Shown here one piece after another: positions 1 to 10,968 of a stretch of DNA of 64,000 bases. This stretch comes from Hyperoplus lanceolatus (taxonomy: Eukaryota > Chordata > Actinopteri > Uranoscopiformes > Ammodytidae). Made by a program: the position numbers and the translations under genes. The notes under the pieces were generated by a model. It searched no databases. It saw only the letters and a list, made by a program, of their open reading frames with translations, and had not been told where the DNA came from. The stretch lies in the NCBI GenBank assembly GCA_026929865.2, contig CM049408.1, positions 21,745,001-21,809,000 of the forward strand. The letters run 5' to 3'. Every line of letters starts with the position of its first letter. Position 1 is the stretch's first letter.

Positions 1-215
1 TAGAATCCTTTCCCAAACAAGCAGAGAGGAAGAACGCTTAAATGCATAACCATAGATAATAAGTCAAAGAGCTCCCATATGGAAATCATCAGAGGCAATA
101 CAGCTTGAGCCAGAGAGCAGTGTGTGTGAGTGTGTGTGCGTGTGCGTCTGTTATACTCCTGCTCAGGGCTGAATTGCTTGGTGTTTATCAGCGTCCTCCT
201 CCTTCTCATTGTCAG

Positions 216-1593
216 GCCCGGGCCCTGGACGTTACGCTCTGCCCCCTACAGTTGGATACATCAACCATGACTTCACCAAGCCCAGCAGCCCGGCCTACAC
301 CTTCCACAGCCGCTTGAGTAGTGCCAGTGAGTAGTACATCTAAACATGTGTCATTATAGTTTATGGGTTATCGTTTATACTGGTCTGCATAAGTTCTTTA
401 CTCAAAAGGGTCCTTAATGTTTTGTAGTTGTCTTTGGATGATTATTTGTGTGTTGTGTGTTTCCATAGTGGTCTCTGTGGACTCCAGCCCAGGACCAAGG
501 TACCACATTGACGCCAAGGTCACCCGTTTTGGTCGGATGGAAACCCCGTCTTACTCCATTTTGGGCAAAGGAAGACGCACAGCGAGTAAAGGTGATAAAC
601 ATGAAAAAAAATCATGTGTTCGGATGGACTTTTTTTTAAACGTCATCACAAGATTATAAGAGGATCAGAGAAATGCTTTTCAAGTTTCGATTTCTTCTTA
701 CACATAATTTACCTTTATTATATAAAGCTGATAAAAAAAAATAAAGGTAAACTTTCCAACTGATTTCTGTTTCATGTTGTGGTAGGTGAGGTGTTCCAGA
801 CTCCAGGCCCGGGGTCCTACAGCCCAGAGAAGGCTCCACCTCTCAACGCACACCGCAGACCTCCGTCCTACACCATCAGCACCCGCACCAGATACCGCTC
901 TCTGGATGGTGTACCAGCACCCAACAGGTGAAGACAGCAGGACAGAGGGATAGAAGCATAGCATTGTCTGTGTAGCATGACATGGCTCCTTTAACTGTGC
1001 CATAGAGCTATGTGGTTTCCCAAAACTATATAATATACTTCAATGAGAGGCTATTTTAACGCATTATAATTAACTTATGCGTTGAAGTTCAATTTAAGTC
1101 AATCCCAAACACGTGTGTTTGGGTATTTGAATTATTTTTGTGATTTTTGGGGAAATCAGAGAAAGAGTTTCTGTAGTTTTCAAAATCTGAAATAAAAAGT
1201 CTGTTGATTCTCAACCTTTATCCACGTCTCATTGTCTTCCCCTCCAGCTACAGTCTTCCTAACCTGCTGGGCCACCAGGTTCCTAACAAACCCTCCAGTG
1301 CCAGCTTCAGTTTCTCAAGCCGTACCAAGGTCGGAGCTCCAGCCGAAGACCTGTCCATGAGCCCCGGACCAGCAAAATACAACAGCATCAACCCGGACAC
1401 TTACCGCCAGCGCCAGCCCTCTTTCTCCATGCAGAGCCGGACTAAGAGACCTAATTATTTCTCTGCTATTCCCGGGCCCGGCGCCTACAGCCCGGAGAAG
1501 TTTTATTTGCACCTCCCAAAACCACCATCCTGCACCATGGGCATCAGACACTCTGAGTTTGTCACCCCACTCGTGGTGGATGTAGTTGACTAA
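216..1593 (+). CDS. odf3l2: ODF3/CIMAP family sperm-tail protein, closest to ODF3L2 (CIMAP1D); 5' partial
   Basis: Four coding exons are joined by phase-compatible GT-AG introns: 216-326, 469-591, 786-927 and 1248-1593 (stop TAA 1591-1593). They give about 239 residues; the first exon lies left of the window. The protein carries serial Pro-Gly-Pro-x-x-Tyr (STPG-type) repeats: PGPGRY, SPGPRY, TPGPGSY, SPGPAKY and IPGPGAY. Family members are ciliary microtubule-associated or outer dense fibre proteins of sperm tails. Segments such as INHDFTK, KVTRFGR, TPGPGSYSPEK, NTYRQR and MGIRHS recall ODF3L2 more closely than ODF3 or ODF3B, from memory. The C-terminus TPLVVDV is the family's usual ending. 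An AATAAA at 1667-1672 is a likely polyadenylation signal. The next gene, ebi3, is convergent. The family is certain; the paralog name is less so. Confidence 0.85.
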
Positions 1594-2042
1594 CAGGGTT
1601 CTATAGGATTTGATACAAATGACATGTTTTTATTCAAATGTTCACACAAATGTGGAGCTGCCAGACAATAAACAAAGTAGAATTTGATAAAGACTGAAAA
1701 TTGGTCAAAAACAGATCAGACCACGATTACAACTTGACTAATTAACACAATGTCTTACAGCAGTCACTATTTTATCAGTTGCTCCATAGAGAAATAATTC
1801 AACCAACAGAAACCGACAATATTACACACAAATACAAAGACAATACAATTTGTGGCTATTGTAAACTGTAATTTATTCCTATATAAATAAAACAAAATAT
1901 CAATAAGTATTGCTTACATTGTTTGTGCAGTCAAAACTAAACAAAGTCTGTAGACATAACCTGTCTGTAGTTCTTTAGTTTTACTTCAGTGCTAGCTTAG
2001 AAAGGTGAGAGCTAAATAAAAAAAGGAAGTGAGAGTGAGTCT

Positions 2043-4380
2043 CTACAGTTTCACTCTCGGGATGGTGATTTTTACAGGTAAACTCCAGTCGCTGCACTTG
2101 CCCAGACCCAGCAGTTCCTTGGCACACACCTGGAACAGGTAGGCCCTTCCTGGTGTCAGCCCCTTCAGATCAACCCTGGTGCTCTCAAATGGGCCAAGCT
2201 GCAGGAGAAAATGTATGACTTTATATATATTTTTGAAATGATCCATATTTATTTAACATCTGGAGTTTCAATATTCAAGACAATGACTGTGTTCGGAATA
2301 CCCATATTCGCTTTCTTAAAGAGTTCGATTAAAAAACTTGACATCATTGTTTGAATATGAGCTTACTTTAGCAATAAGTAAAGTCTACCAGCACCTCTAA
2401 AGCTCATTAATTCGATGCCAGCAAGTAAACAATATTTAAACCTCCCAAAATGTCAAAAGTGAGTGAGTTTAGTGGAAAAGATAAGGATTCCCACAGATTA
2501 AGGGACTTTATGAAACATGCAAAGTGGAAACACGTTCGAGGTTGCCTGAGGGCTTTAGGTTATTTTGAACTTCCACATGTGGTATCTGTGTATGTGCAAA
2601 ATGTAGAGTTTTTAAAAATCCCATTTTCTGTTTTTGCTGCACATATACTCTGCTGGTGTGTTTGAATGAAGATGTTTCTTACATTGACAGACTTTGGGGT
2701 GCCCTTGTATTCCCACTGGTAAAGTATCTGGTATTTTAGGGGCATGATGTCCAGGTGAGCCCAGGTAGGCGGAGGAGACCATTCCACCAGCAAGTTCCTG
2801 ATGTTGTGTCGGGAAACCCTCAAATCTACGGGAGGATCTGGTTTTACTGCAGAGAGAAAGAGGGCATTTTAAATAGTTTTACAACTGTATTTACAGTATG
2901 CACTACAGTACATTATCATATCAAGCATAACTTATTGACAGCATCTCAGTTACACTATCACAGTTCTCACCTATTTCCTCCAACATGAAACTTGATAGAT
3001 GGGAGCTGCTTCCGCCAGGAGAAACTGCTGTAACATTGATGATGTAGTCCGTGAGAAGTTTCAGGTTGGGAAGATGGCAGTGCCAGAGCTAAAAAACAAA
3101 ACAAAAAAAAAAAAAAAACATGAAATATATATATACCATTAAAACAAAGAAAAATACAAGAGAGAATGGATAACTGTTAACTGAGTTAACAGTTTTTGGA
3201 TCAACATAACAGCAGGGAATCATATGTCCTCCCATTATTAATAACTATCGTTGTGGGATGTGTGTTTGATTTAATTTTACTGAAATCAATGAGACTGGAG
3301 TGAGTTTGGGAAAAACTCTTGTCCAGCTACAGACACAGTCTATATGAGGCAAAGGTAAATAAATACTAAGTTCAACAAAGAAAATGAGTAAACAAAGGTG
3401 AATAAAGACCTCACCTGTTGAGAAGTTGATGACGATGCTGAAGTCAGACCAGAGGATGAAGAGCCAGGTTGGATGGGATGGCACTGGTTGGTGACCTTTT
3501 GTCCATGTCTCTCGCTGACAAACACATTTAAATACACATAAATGACTGGCTTAATGACAGCTAATCTGTTTTACTAAAAGGTGTCAGTGGTTTGGGGTCA
3601 GCAGCACAGAGCTCTGTCAGATTTACCTGTAGGAGGCAACGTAGCGCGTCGGTGGAGAGTGAGAAGGTTCAGGCCAGGAGCACACTGTCACGTTTGGATA
3701 GCTAGCACACCAGCAATGCACTGTGGGAGTGGAGGGGGCATCTGAGGGGAGGAAATTGCACTTGGTCACGAAGTGCTCAGAAAATAATTTGTTTCATGCA
3801 TTGGCTTTTATGTAAAGGTAGTAGTTTATCACTTTATCTCTATACTTTTTAATTTAGTTTAATTCCCTTTTTTGTTTGCTCGTCACAAAAACGTAACATT
3901 CTTCTTTATTGATTAAATACTGCATAATGGCCGTAAAATTACTGTTAATTATGGTCATTATAATGTACTCATTATCTTATAATGAAAAAGTAATAGATTA
4001 CTGCCATCCCCAGTAACATAAACAACCCAAATTGACACAATATGTTTTATTGTAGAGCATTTTTCAGGAAGATGCAGACAGTTGTTTCCACATGCATCAA
4101 GGACATAATACGCATTAAAAACAATAGCATGTCATTATAGGGAAAAAAGTCAAATTGATATAAAAATGTATTTTGTTACCTAGTTTTTGTATTCTGGATG
4201 AAATGACATGCATGTTAGACGTACACATTCAGCATCACACACTAAAAACGGCAAGCACATTTTCACTAGGTACTCACCGCCTGATGTTTGGGTCGCCCTC
4301 AGCAGATCCACCGCCTGGCCTCCAAGAACACACATGAGGAGAGTCACAGTGACACACATACTGCCAACCATTGCAGCCAT
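2043..4380 (-). CDS. ebi3: Epstein-Barr virus induced 3 homolog (IL-27/IL-35 beta subunit), complete, six exons
   Basis: Coding exons on the - strand are 4380-4278, 3741-3627, 3514-3415, 3088-2971, 2846-2683 and 2198-2043, totalling 756 nt (251 aa). Exon 1 encodes a hydrophobic signal peptide starting MAAMVGSMCVTVTLLMCVLG. Two fibronectin-III cytokine-receptor domains follow. Landmarks are the paired cysteines around VHCWCASYPNVTVCSW, the NVTAVSPGGSSS strand, the domain junction VKPDPPVDLRV, and the C-terminal CSDWS, a degenerate WSxWS box that mammalian EBI3 also shows (LSDWS). EBI3 is a secreted, soluble receptor-like chain that pairs with IL-27p28 or IL-12p35. All splice phases agree. A reverse-strand AATAAA lies at 1877-1872. 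The gene is convergent with odf3l2 and in tandem with the coiled-coil gene upstream. Confidence 0.93.
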
Positions 4381-4739
4381 CAGTGTTTCAGCCAGGAGAA
4401 ATTATTAACCGATGATTTTTCTTTGTTTAAATAGCTTTAAAAACTATTGCTGTCGAGCCCCCCACTTGTGTGAGATATTTTCCTCTCTATTGCCGTTCTC
4501 TATCTGTTGCTCTGTCACTCTGTATAATGGTCCACTCCGTCCTGCATGTCAAAGTGCAGAGATAACTGCGTTACAGCCTGCTTACTGCTCCTCTCCCCAA
4601 GTGATTGAGCAGCAGTTGATCAGCACTTTAAAAGCTGCCGCGGTCATAATGAAAGAGGAACAGCGTGTGTGGTTTTGGCGCAGGAAAACTTCCTTGAGAA
4701 AGAACCTATTTTTACGTTTCTCTACATCATAAACCAAAA

Positions 4740-5029
4740 CTGTGTCATAGGGTCTTTATTAACATATTTACATTGTTTACAAATAAAGAAATTATATTGA
4801 TACAAAAAAACTCCCAACACATGGATTTAATTTACAAATGTGAAAATGACATCATTGGTGTAAACAGTATTTGATCATTGGTGTACAGACAAGATAGCAC
4901 ATGTCTGTCAGCACCTGTGTGTGCTCTCAGGTACTCTCCTCTGCTCATCTTGTGCTCCAGACTACCACCTAGTGCACAAAACAAGGAATAGCAGCTACAG
5001 TGTTGAAGACATACTGTACATAACACTGT
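4740..5029 (-). other. Probable 3' UTR of the RABGAP1-like coiled-coil gene
   Basis: This is the AT-rich stretch following the stop codon at 5030-5032. A reverse-strand AATAAA lies at 4760-4755 and would end the transcript before the ebi3 promoter region (4381-4740). The end is inferred from the signal only. Confidence 0.4.
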
Positions 5030-8000
5030 CTAAAACAGGTCTGGTTGTGCCTCTGTTTTCTCCGGTTTTACGTTATCTGCATGTTCGCAGTCCTCAGAGG
5101 TTTTCGGTTTCATTCTGTGAGGCCACGATAGCTTCTTGGCGCTCCATCTGGAGAGGGCACCGCCGTGTCGATTCAAGCCCACCGTGGGAGCTCCATCTCC
5201 GGGTGTGCTCAAAGCTTGGAGTCCCCCTCCGCTGCTGAATGGGCGCAGGGAGGTGAAGGCCTTGCTGATCCAGCTGTTATTTGCTACCTGGAGATCGTTG
5301 GCAAGGATTCCTCTCTGGTGCTCCAGCTCCTAAGAGAGTAAAAAACAACAGGAAAACAGGAAACCTTAGTAAAAAGATCCACATGTTGGATAAAGCAAGA
5401 GTTAAAATCTTTCTTTGATTTTTTACAACATATTAGTGTCCAAAGCTTTTACAGAAAATATTTTGGATACAGCCTTGTTTTCATTTTATAAATAAAAATG
5501 ACTAAGCATTAAAAATGCCTTTTCATCATGTTTTTAAGAACAACATGTACCATAAATCAGACAATTGACAACAAATGAACAAATCCTTCTGTTATAACCT
5601 TCAGAATAGTGCTCAGAATGATTATGGAACGTTTAGTTGATGCAAGTGCTTTAAAAGTTGAGATTTTTGGTTTTAGAGTATAGAAAAAAAGAAAAACTGA
5701 TGATGAGATAATGGCCGGTAAAGTTGGTTATATGGGTCAGATAATGAATATATATACTTTATCATTATTTTAGATATGGCAGTGACAATAAAGATATTGC
5801 CCGTGTTTGTCCCAAAATATACATGTGTAGTTTATTGGTTTGATGGTTTTTGCTCTCACCTGGATCCTGCACTTGGCCTCCACCATCTGGAGTTTGGTCT
5901 GGACCAAATCCTTTTCCAGTTCCCTGACTTGGGCCTTGAGGGAATCCTTCTCCCGGTCGTCCCTCCTCTGCTCGGCCTTTTTGGGACGTTCACTGTCCTC
6001 CTCCCGGTCTGGTTGTGTCATTTCGTGGCCCTCTTCCGCTGATGCTTTGTCTGATTCCACAATGTGACGACAGCGTGTGCAAGCCTTTACTGCACTCTGA
6101 AAATGTGGAAGACGAGAGCAACAGTCAGAATATGAGTTTTTTTTTAAATTTTTGAATAGGGACAATGCAGTTTTACAAAGTTCCATTACAAAGAATGTTA
6201 CTGATGTCCTGCACAGAGTTTATAGCTTTCACTGATGTACAACCCTTGTCCCTATTGGGGCAACTTCATCAACATACAATCAACATACGAAGCATTCATT
6301 GATCAACAAACCATAGGACAATAGATTACACATGAATACACATACAGCAACACACATAATGTACTATCATAACATTACAAAACACTGTAACCTGTGTGTC
6401 CAAAAGCTAAAATGGGTACAGGCTTGTTATGCTTTTAGCCAGTTTTTTCCTTGTTGTGACATGTGTTATGACATCTGGCCAATAAAACCCACTCACTTCT
6501 AAAAAAATAAATGAACCCTTACAAGAACGTTGCACAACTGCGGCGTTAACCATTTTTGTAACAGATTTGAAGAAAGGGTTGTAGATGGATTTCCTACAAT
6601 GCAGTTTTCAAGTTAAAGCATGGCAGAGTTAGAAGGACATATTTTAAAGTAGGCAGGGTGACAGTAGAGTTCCAATTAGGACGAGAGCTGTTCTTACCGC
6701 GAGTGAATCAAACTCTTCTCTGTGGGCGGCCTGCTGCCACTCCAGACGGTTCGTCAGCTGAGAGCAGATCTGAGCAGAAATAAAGAGCATCAACATCATT
6801 AAGCATCACTGCATTCATTATTAATATACAGTAGTATCCTTCATGAAGTGTCCACTCATTTCAGAACAGCCTAATCCAGTGGTTTTCAAACTGTGGGGTG
6901 CGCGGGGTTATGGCAGGGGGGCACGGATGAATATGTGAAAAAAAAAAAAAAAAAATTTTTGAGTTAGTGTTTTTTATATTAAGATCATGGACAAGAGTTC
7001 TTCTGCTTCGTTCCTCTCACTGCATTTAAATGCATTCATTATATTACAGAGAAATAGGTCTCGTTAAAGAAAAAGAGCACCAAGCCCAACCCAGAGGACC
7101 CTGCATACATTTTTTTATTTTAAATTAATATTTGTATGGAAAATCCATGTGCCTTTCTTCAATAGCTTCTAATTCATCAGACCCAGTGACTCCAAATTAT
7201 TTGTTCACACAAAATTCCTCATGTTTAGCCTCTTAATTTTCCCCTCAAAGTGCACCAGATTCATAGCCTGGTGCTACCAGACCATCGTACTTCATTTCAT
7301 TTGTACAGAAGGTCTGGCAGTGCTTTAATTGGCAAACGTTCACTCATGGAGGCGGGTGTCTGTTAAAGTTTAAAACTATTGGATCTGCCCAGTGCCACTC
7401 TGGATTAGCCAAACAATCGCATAACGTTTGGTCGTCACGTGTGTCATGAGCCGGCTTCTGGCAACTGAAACTGGAGCGCGACTTCGACGTCATCGTTCTC
7501 AGCCACTCGCTCTGTTCGCTGATTGGACCGGCTGTCGAATCTCCAGCAAAACTGGGAAATGGGCTGTACACCCAGACTGACTACTGAAGGGAAAATAAAA
7601 TTTGGCCGGAAGTAGGCGGGCGGGCGGAGCCAGGCTATCAGATTCATGCATTTCACTTTAAAAAGGTGAAAAAATCTCCCGGGGGGCCATACCCCCGGAC
7701 CCCCCTGGAGGGTCTGGTTCTCCACTGGCTACTATTTTCCTCCATCAGGACATTGGAGGCAAAAGCAAAAAAACACTGGGTGTGTGAATGACATTTAACT
7801 GGTCAATAATTTGGGCAAGTCTGTCTGTCTATCTTTCTCACTCCGCTGCACACTCAGTCACTACTATCCATGCTTAAAGGAAGCAGGATTAAACCACTGG
7901 ATGAAGATGTTCAAATCTATTAAAAAATGTGTTTAAAAATGCAAATTTTTTTTTAGAATGTTTTAAAAATATGTTTAAATTTAACACACAGGGATTTAGA

Positions 8001-10347
8001 ATTTTTTTTTTGGGGGGGGGGGGCTCAGCTGAAATTTGTTCTCTGAGGGGGGGCTCACTCTCTCACACTTTGAAAAACCCTGGTCTAATCATTTCGATCT
8101 TTGCTTTCTCTGTACCTGTTTGTAGTCTGTAATGATTCCAGACGACCTTCTGATTTTCTGCTCAGCCTTCTTAAGCTCATTCCGGACCATTTCCTTCAAC
8201 TACAAGAAGAGGGAAATCCCTTAAATACATTGCAATGAAACTGTCAATTACTGTGAGTGTTGTTATATCAAACAGAGGACGAGATCATACCATGGCAGCT
8301 TCCTGCTCTTGCAACGTCTTCTCCTCTTCTGTGGACAGCAGTTGATGCCTGGTCTGTAGAAGGTCTTTGGTAAGTTCGTCCACTCTGTCCTCCGCCTGAA
8401 ATTTGACATGAATGGATGAATGAATTAAGTTTTTACTTTAAAACAGCTGTGCCTAGCCCACAAGAGATAATGTAAAACCACATCCACAATGTTGGGTAAT
8501 ACATTTTTAAGCAATATTAGTAATTACAATTTGCATAATACTGAAGAAGTGAGAATAAAAACACATTAAATAGTCCATTTTGTCTTTTTTTCCAGGCTTT
8601 AGACTTTATTGTCCCCAAGGGGAAATTCTTTTCCACTTCACATTACATTTAAGGGCCGCACGCCGACAGACAATAGACAGATGGACAACAAACACGACAA
8701 AATAAACATGCATACAGAATATATAAACAGAGTGGGACTGGGGTGTTTTATCTTGGCCTTTTGTTGAGGGCTGCTATGGCTGCTTCCGTAACAAAATAAA
8801 CAACCATTAAACCCTTAAAGCATGTCTCCACCTGAATATTTCACTGTGCAAATAATAATGAATGCTTTATATTCCATTAGAGAAAATGCCAGCAGGCTTA
8901 GTGCTGCTGGCTTAGTGGTGTAAAGATTCAAGCAAACACTCGTCAGTTTCACTCGTTCCACTGCAGGTGAATAAGGTAAAAAATGTAATATATAGATATG
9001 ATTATGAAACTTTGTCAGTTGATTACTTGCATTAAACAATAATTTTTTGTATTACAATTTTTTCAGAAATGTTTGAATTAATATGCAAATATGTCAATAT
9101 CTAGCTGATTATGTGTACATTTGCATCTCTTTAAAAAACAAAAAATCCTGGTGTAGTGCTAAGAGCGTGCCCCACTTGAGCCTAAGTCCTCTTCACAGCG
9201 GAAGAGGACTTAGGACACTTTTATTTTTTTGTGAAAGGCGATCGTGAACAGTACCTCGTCCAGAGCATTCCTCAGGGCCACTTTGCCGATGATCAGCCTT
9301 TGGGCAAGGTTGTCGTTCTCCTGCTCCAGACAGAGGATGTCCTGCTCAAGCCGACGGTTCTCCCTCTGTGAAAAAAACTCAGACAAATCACTATCTGAGT
9401 CTGTAGCACAAACACCACACATACAAACGAGACAGAGAAAGAATGTGTAGCTTTTTGAAATGTAATGTATCGTCTAGCAGGGGCTCTAGAGTTGGGATAA
9501 CGTTTAGGATTCAGAGGCAGAAAGTGGACTTATATAGGAAGTATAGGTTTTTCTGACCATGCATTTGTCCAAGGGGTCTTCCTCATCCTCCATTATTTGC
9601 AGCCGGCTTTCACCCTGTTTAGTTTCCAATGTCGGGTCCTGATGCAAGAAAGAGAGAGGGAGAGTCAACAATATTGTAACGTCATATTTGATTGAGATGG
9701 TGAATGTATTCCCCCCCCAAACAGATCTGCCCTATGCTGCGTGACAAATGGTGAAAAAGAAAGAAAGAAAATAGATTAAGATTGGGATAAGGATGAGATA
9801 AAGCCAATCACATGGGAAATGATCAATTAGGGTTCATGAGGGAATAATGGTGGAGGGGGAGTATTCTTCAAAGAGCCTGAAATGACAATTTCCATATCGC
9901 AACCATCTAAAATGAGCTATCAGAATTAATTTCTTTCTATCTGAAAAATCCCATATTAGTCATGCAGAGGAATGTGTTTTGTGTGACAATGAGTTATACT
10001 TCAGTTGAAGATGTATTGCACACATTTTATTTCAGCTTTTGTTAATGTCTTCTCTCATAGCAAATGTGTAGGTGCATTACATTAATGAAAAATTGAAGAT
10101 CTGTGGCCTATTGTAGCAAATACTTGATTTCTCTTAAGAATAAAGTGTTATAGTACTTGTTGTTAATACTAGTTGTGGTGCTGCAACCTTCTATCATGTT
10201 ATTGAATGCATCCATGCAAAAGTGAGTTCTTCTTACTGTGAATTTAGGTTCTGTTTCTGCGACAAGACAGGCCAGGATCTCCTCTTCGCTCATCTGCTCC
10301 ATAACATGGGAATCATACGCCATCATGACAGCCACCTCCTCCATCAT
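5030..10347 (-). CDS. RABGAP1/RABGAP1L-like coiled-coil protein lacking the TBC domain, eight exons
   Basis: Coding exons on the - strand are 10347-10237, 9638-9558, 9365-9255, 8395-8291, 8199-8116, 6769-6698, 6096-5860 and 5329-5030, all phase 0, giving about 366 aa. The start MMEEVAVMMAYDSHV resembles the start of the short RABGAP1L isoforms (MMEE, then EDP). The rest aligns with the C-terminal coiled coil of RABGAP1/RABGAP1L: LEQENDNLAQRLIIGKVALR, a TEEEK segment, DYKQICSQL, CxxC (CTRC), QTKLQMVEAKCRIQELEHQR and NSWISKAFTSL. No PTB, kinesin-like or TBC (Rab-GAP) domain was seen on the - strand up to the fam163 gene, so this looks like a stand-alone coiled-coil paralog; the fish gene named rabgap1l2 is a candidate identity. 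It probably acts as a scaffold or Rab-pathway partner (inference). The exon 2 donor, ATG|GTCAGA, is weak. The terminal exon extends past the usual family end with a Ser/Gly/basic tail. Confidence 0.8.
6150..6650. other. AT-rich intron DNA of the coiled-coil gene, possibly old repeat
   Basis: This lies in the intron between exons 6 and 7 (6697-6097). No coding exon or clear transposon end is visible. Phrases such as a run of CAACATACA-type words suggest a decayed interspersed repeat, but I cannot classify it. Confidence 0.25.
6877..8082. mobile_element. hAT-type non-autonomous element with 8-bp target duplication
   Basis: The terminal inverted repeats are CAGTGGTTTTCAAACTGTGG at the left and the complement of CAGGGTTTTTCAAAGTG at the right. 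They are flanked by GCCTAATC (6869-6876) and GTCTAATC (8083-8090), an 8-bp duplication with one mismatch. CAG-starting TIRs with 8-bp duplications are typical of hAT elements. No transposase is evident. It sits in the intron between exons 5 and 6 of the coiled-coil gene and contains a second element at 7264-7638. Confidence 0.8.
7264..7638. mobile_element. Nested MITE inside the hAT element, perfect 8-bp duplication CAGATTCA
   Basis: CAGATTCA occurs at 7256-7263 and again at 7639-7646. The enclosed 375 bp begin TAGCCTGGTGCTACC and end GGAGCCAGGCTAT, giving a short TIR, (A)TAGCCTGG. The TIR and duplication length fit a hAT-type MITE inserted into the older element at 6877-8082. Confidence 0.75.
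8598..8720 (-). repeat. LINE 3' tail (L2/CR1-like), reverse orientation
   Basis: The segment TTATTGTCCCCAAGGGGAAA is the reverse complement of the 3' end common to fish L2/CR1/Rex1-type LINEs, in which a short hairpin precedes CAATAAAG. It lies in the intron between exons 3 and 4 of the coiled-coil gene. It is 5'-truncated and no reverse-transcriptase coding remains. Confidence 0.5.
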
Positions 10348-10860
10348 TCTGTCCAACACTCGACACAAGCAATCACCTTGCACTCTCGCAGGTGAAAGCT
10401 TCTGATTTCAGATCAGAGAAATATCTAGAGAATGCACGCTATGTTGACCGGAGTGACAAGTATCTCAAACAACTCAGGAACAACTCAACAAATTCCGATA
10501 AAACACAAGATTTGGTCGTTTTGTTTTTGTTATCCAGCAGCACGTTGACTAGGAACAGGAATGTGTCAGGGCAAAGTCCAAGTCGTCGAGACAGTAAGAA
10601 ACTCTAGTTATGGTCCAAAGGTGAATAGATATCAGATAGATATACACAGTAACAGGTAAAAGTGTTGCCACAAATCAACACACTATCTATCTAAAATGAT
10701 TCTCAGAGCTGCTTACACACAGGTGTCGAATGCGTGTTGCAGGTAAATTGGCAGTAACAGGTTCAACAGGGTATATATGAGGGCTGAGAGTGTGTGTGTG
10801 TGTGTTTGTGAAGCCTAGGACACACCCACAGCAATGCTCACCTTTCTTACTACCTCACCT

Positions 10861-10968
<108 letters not shown>

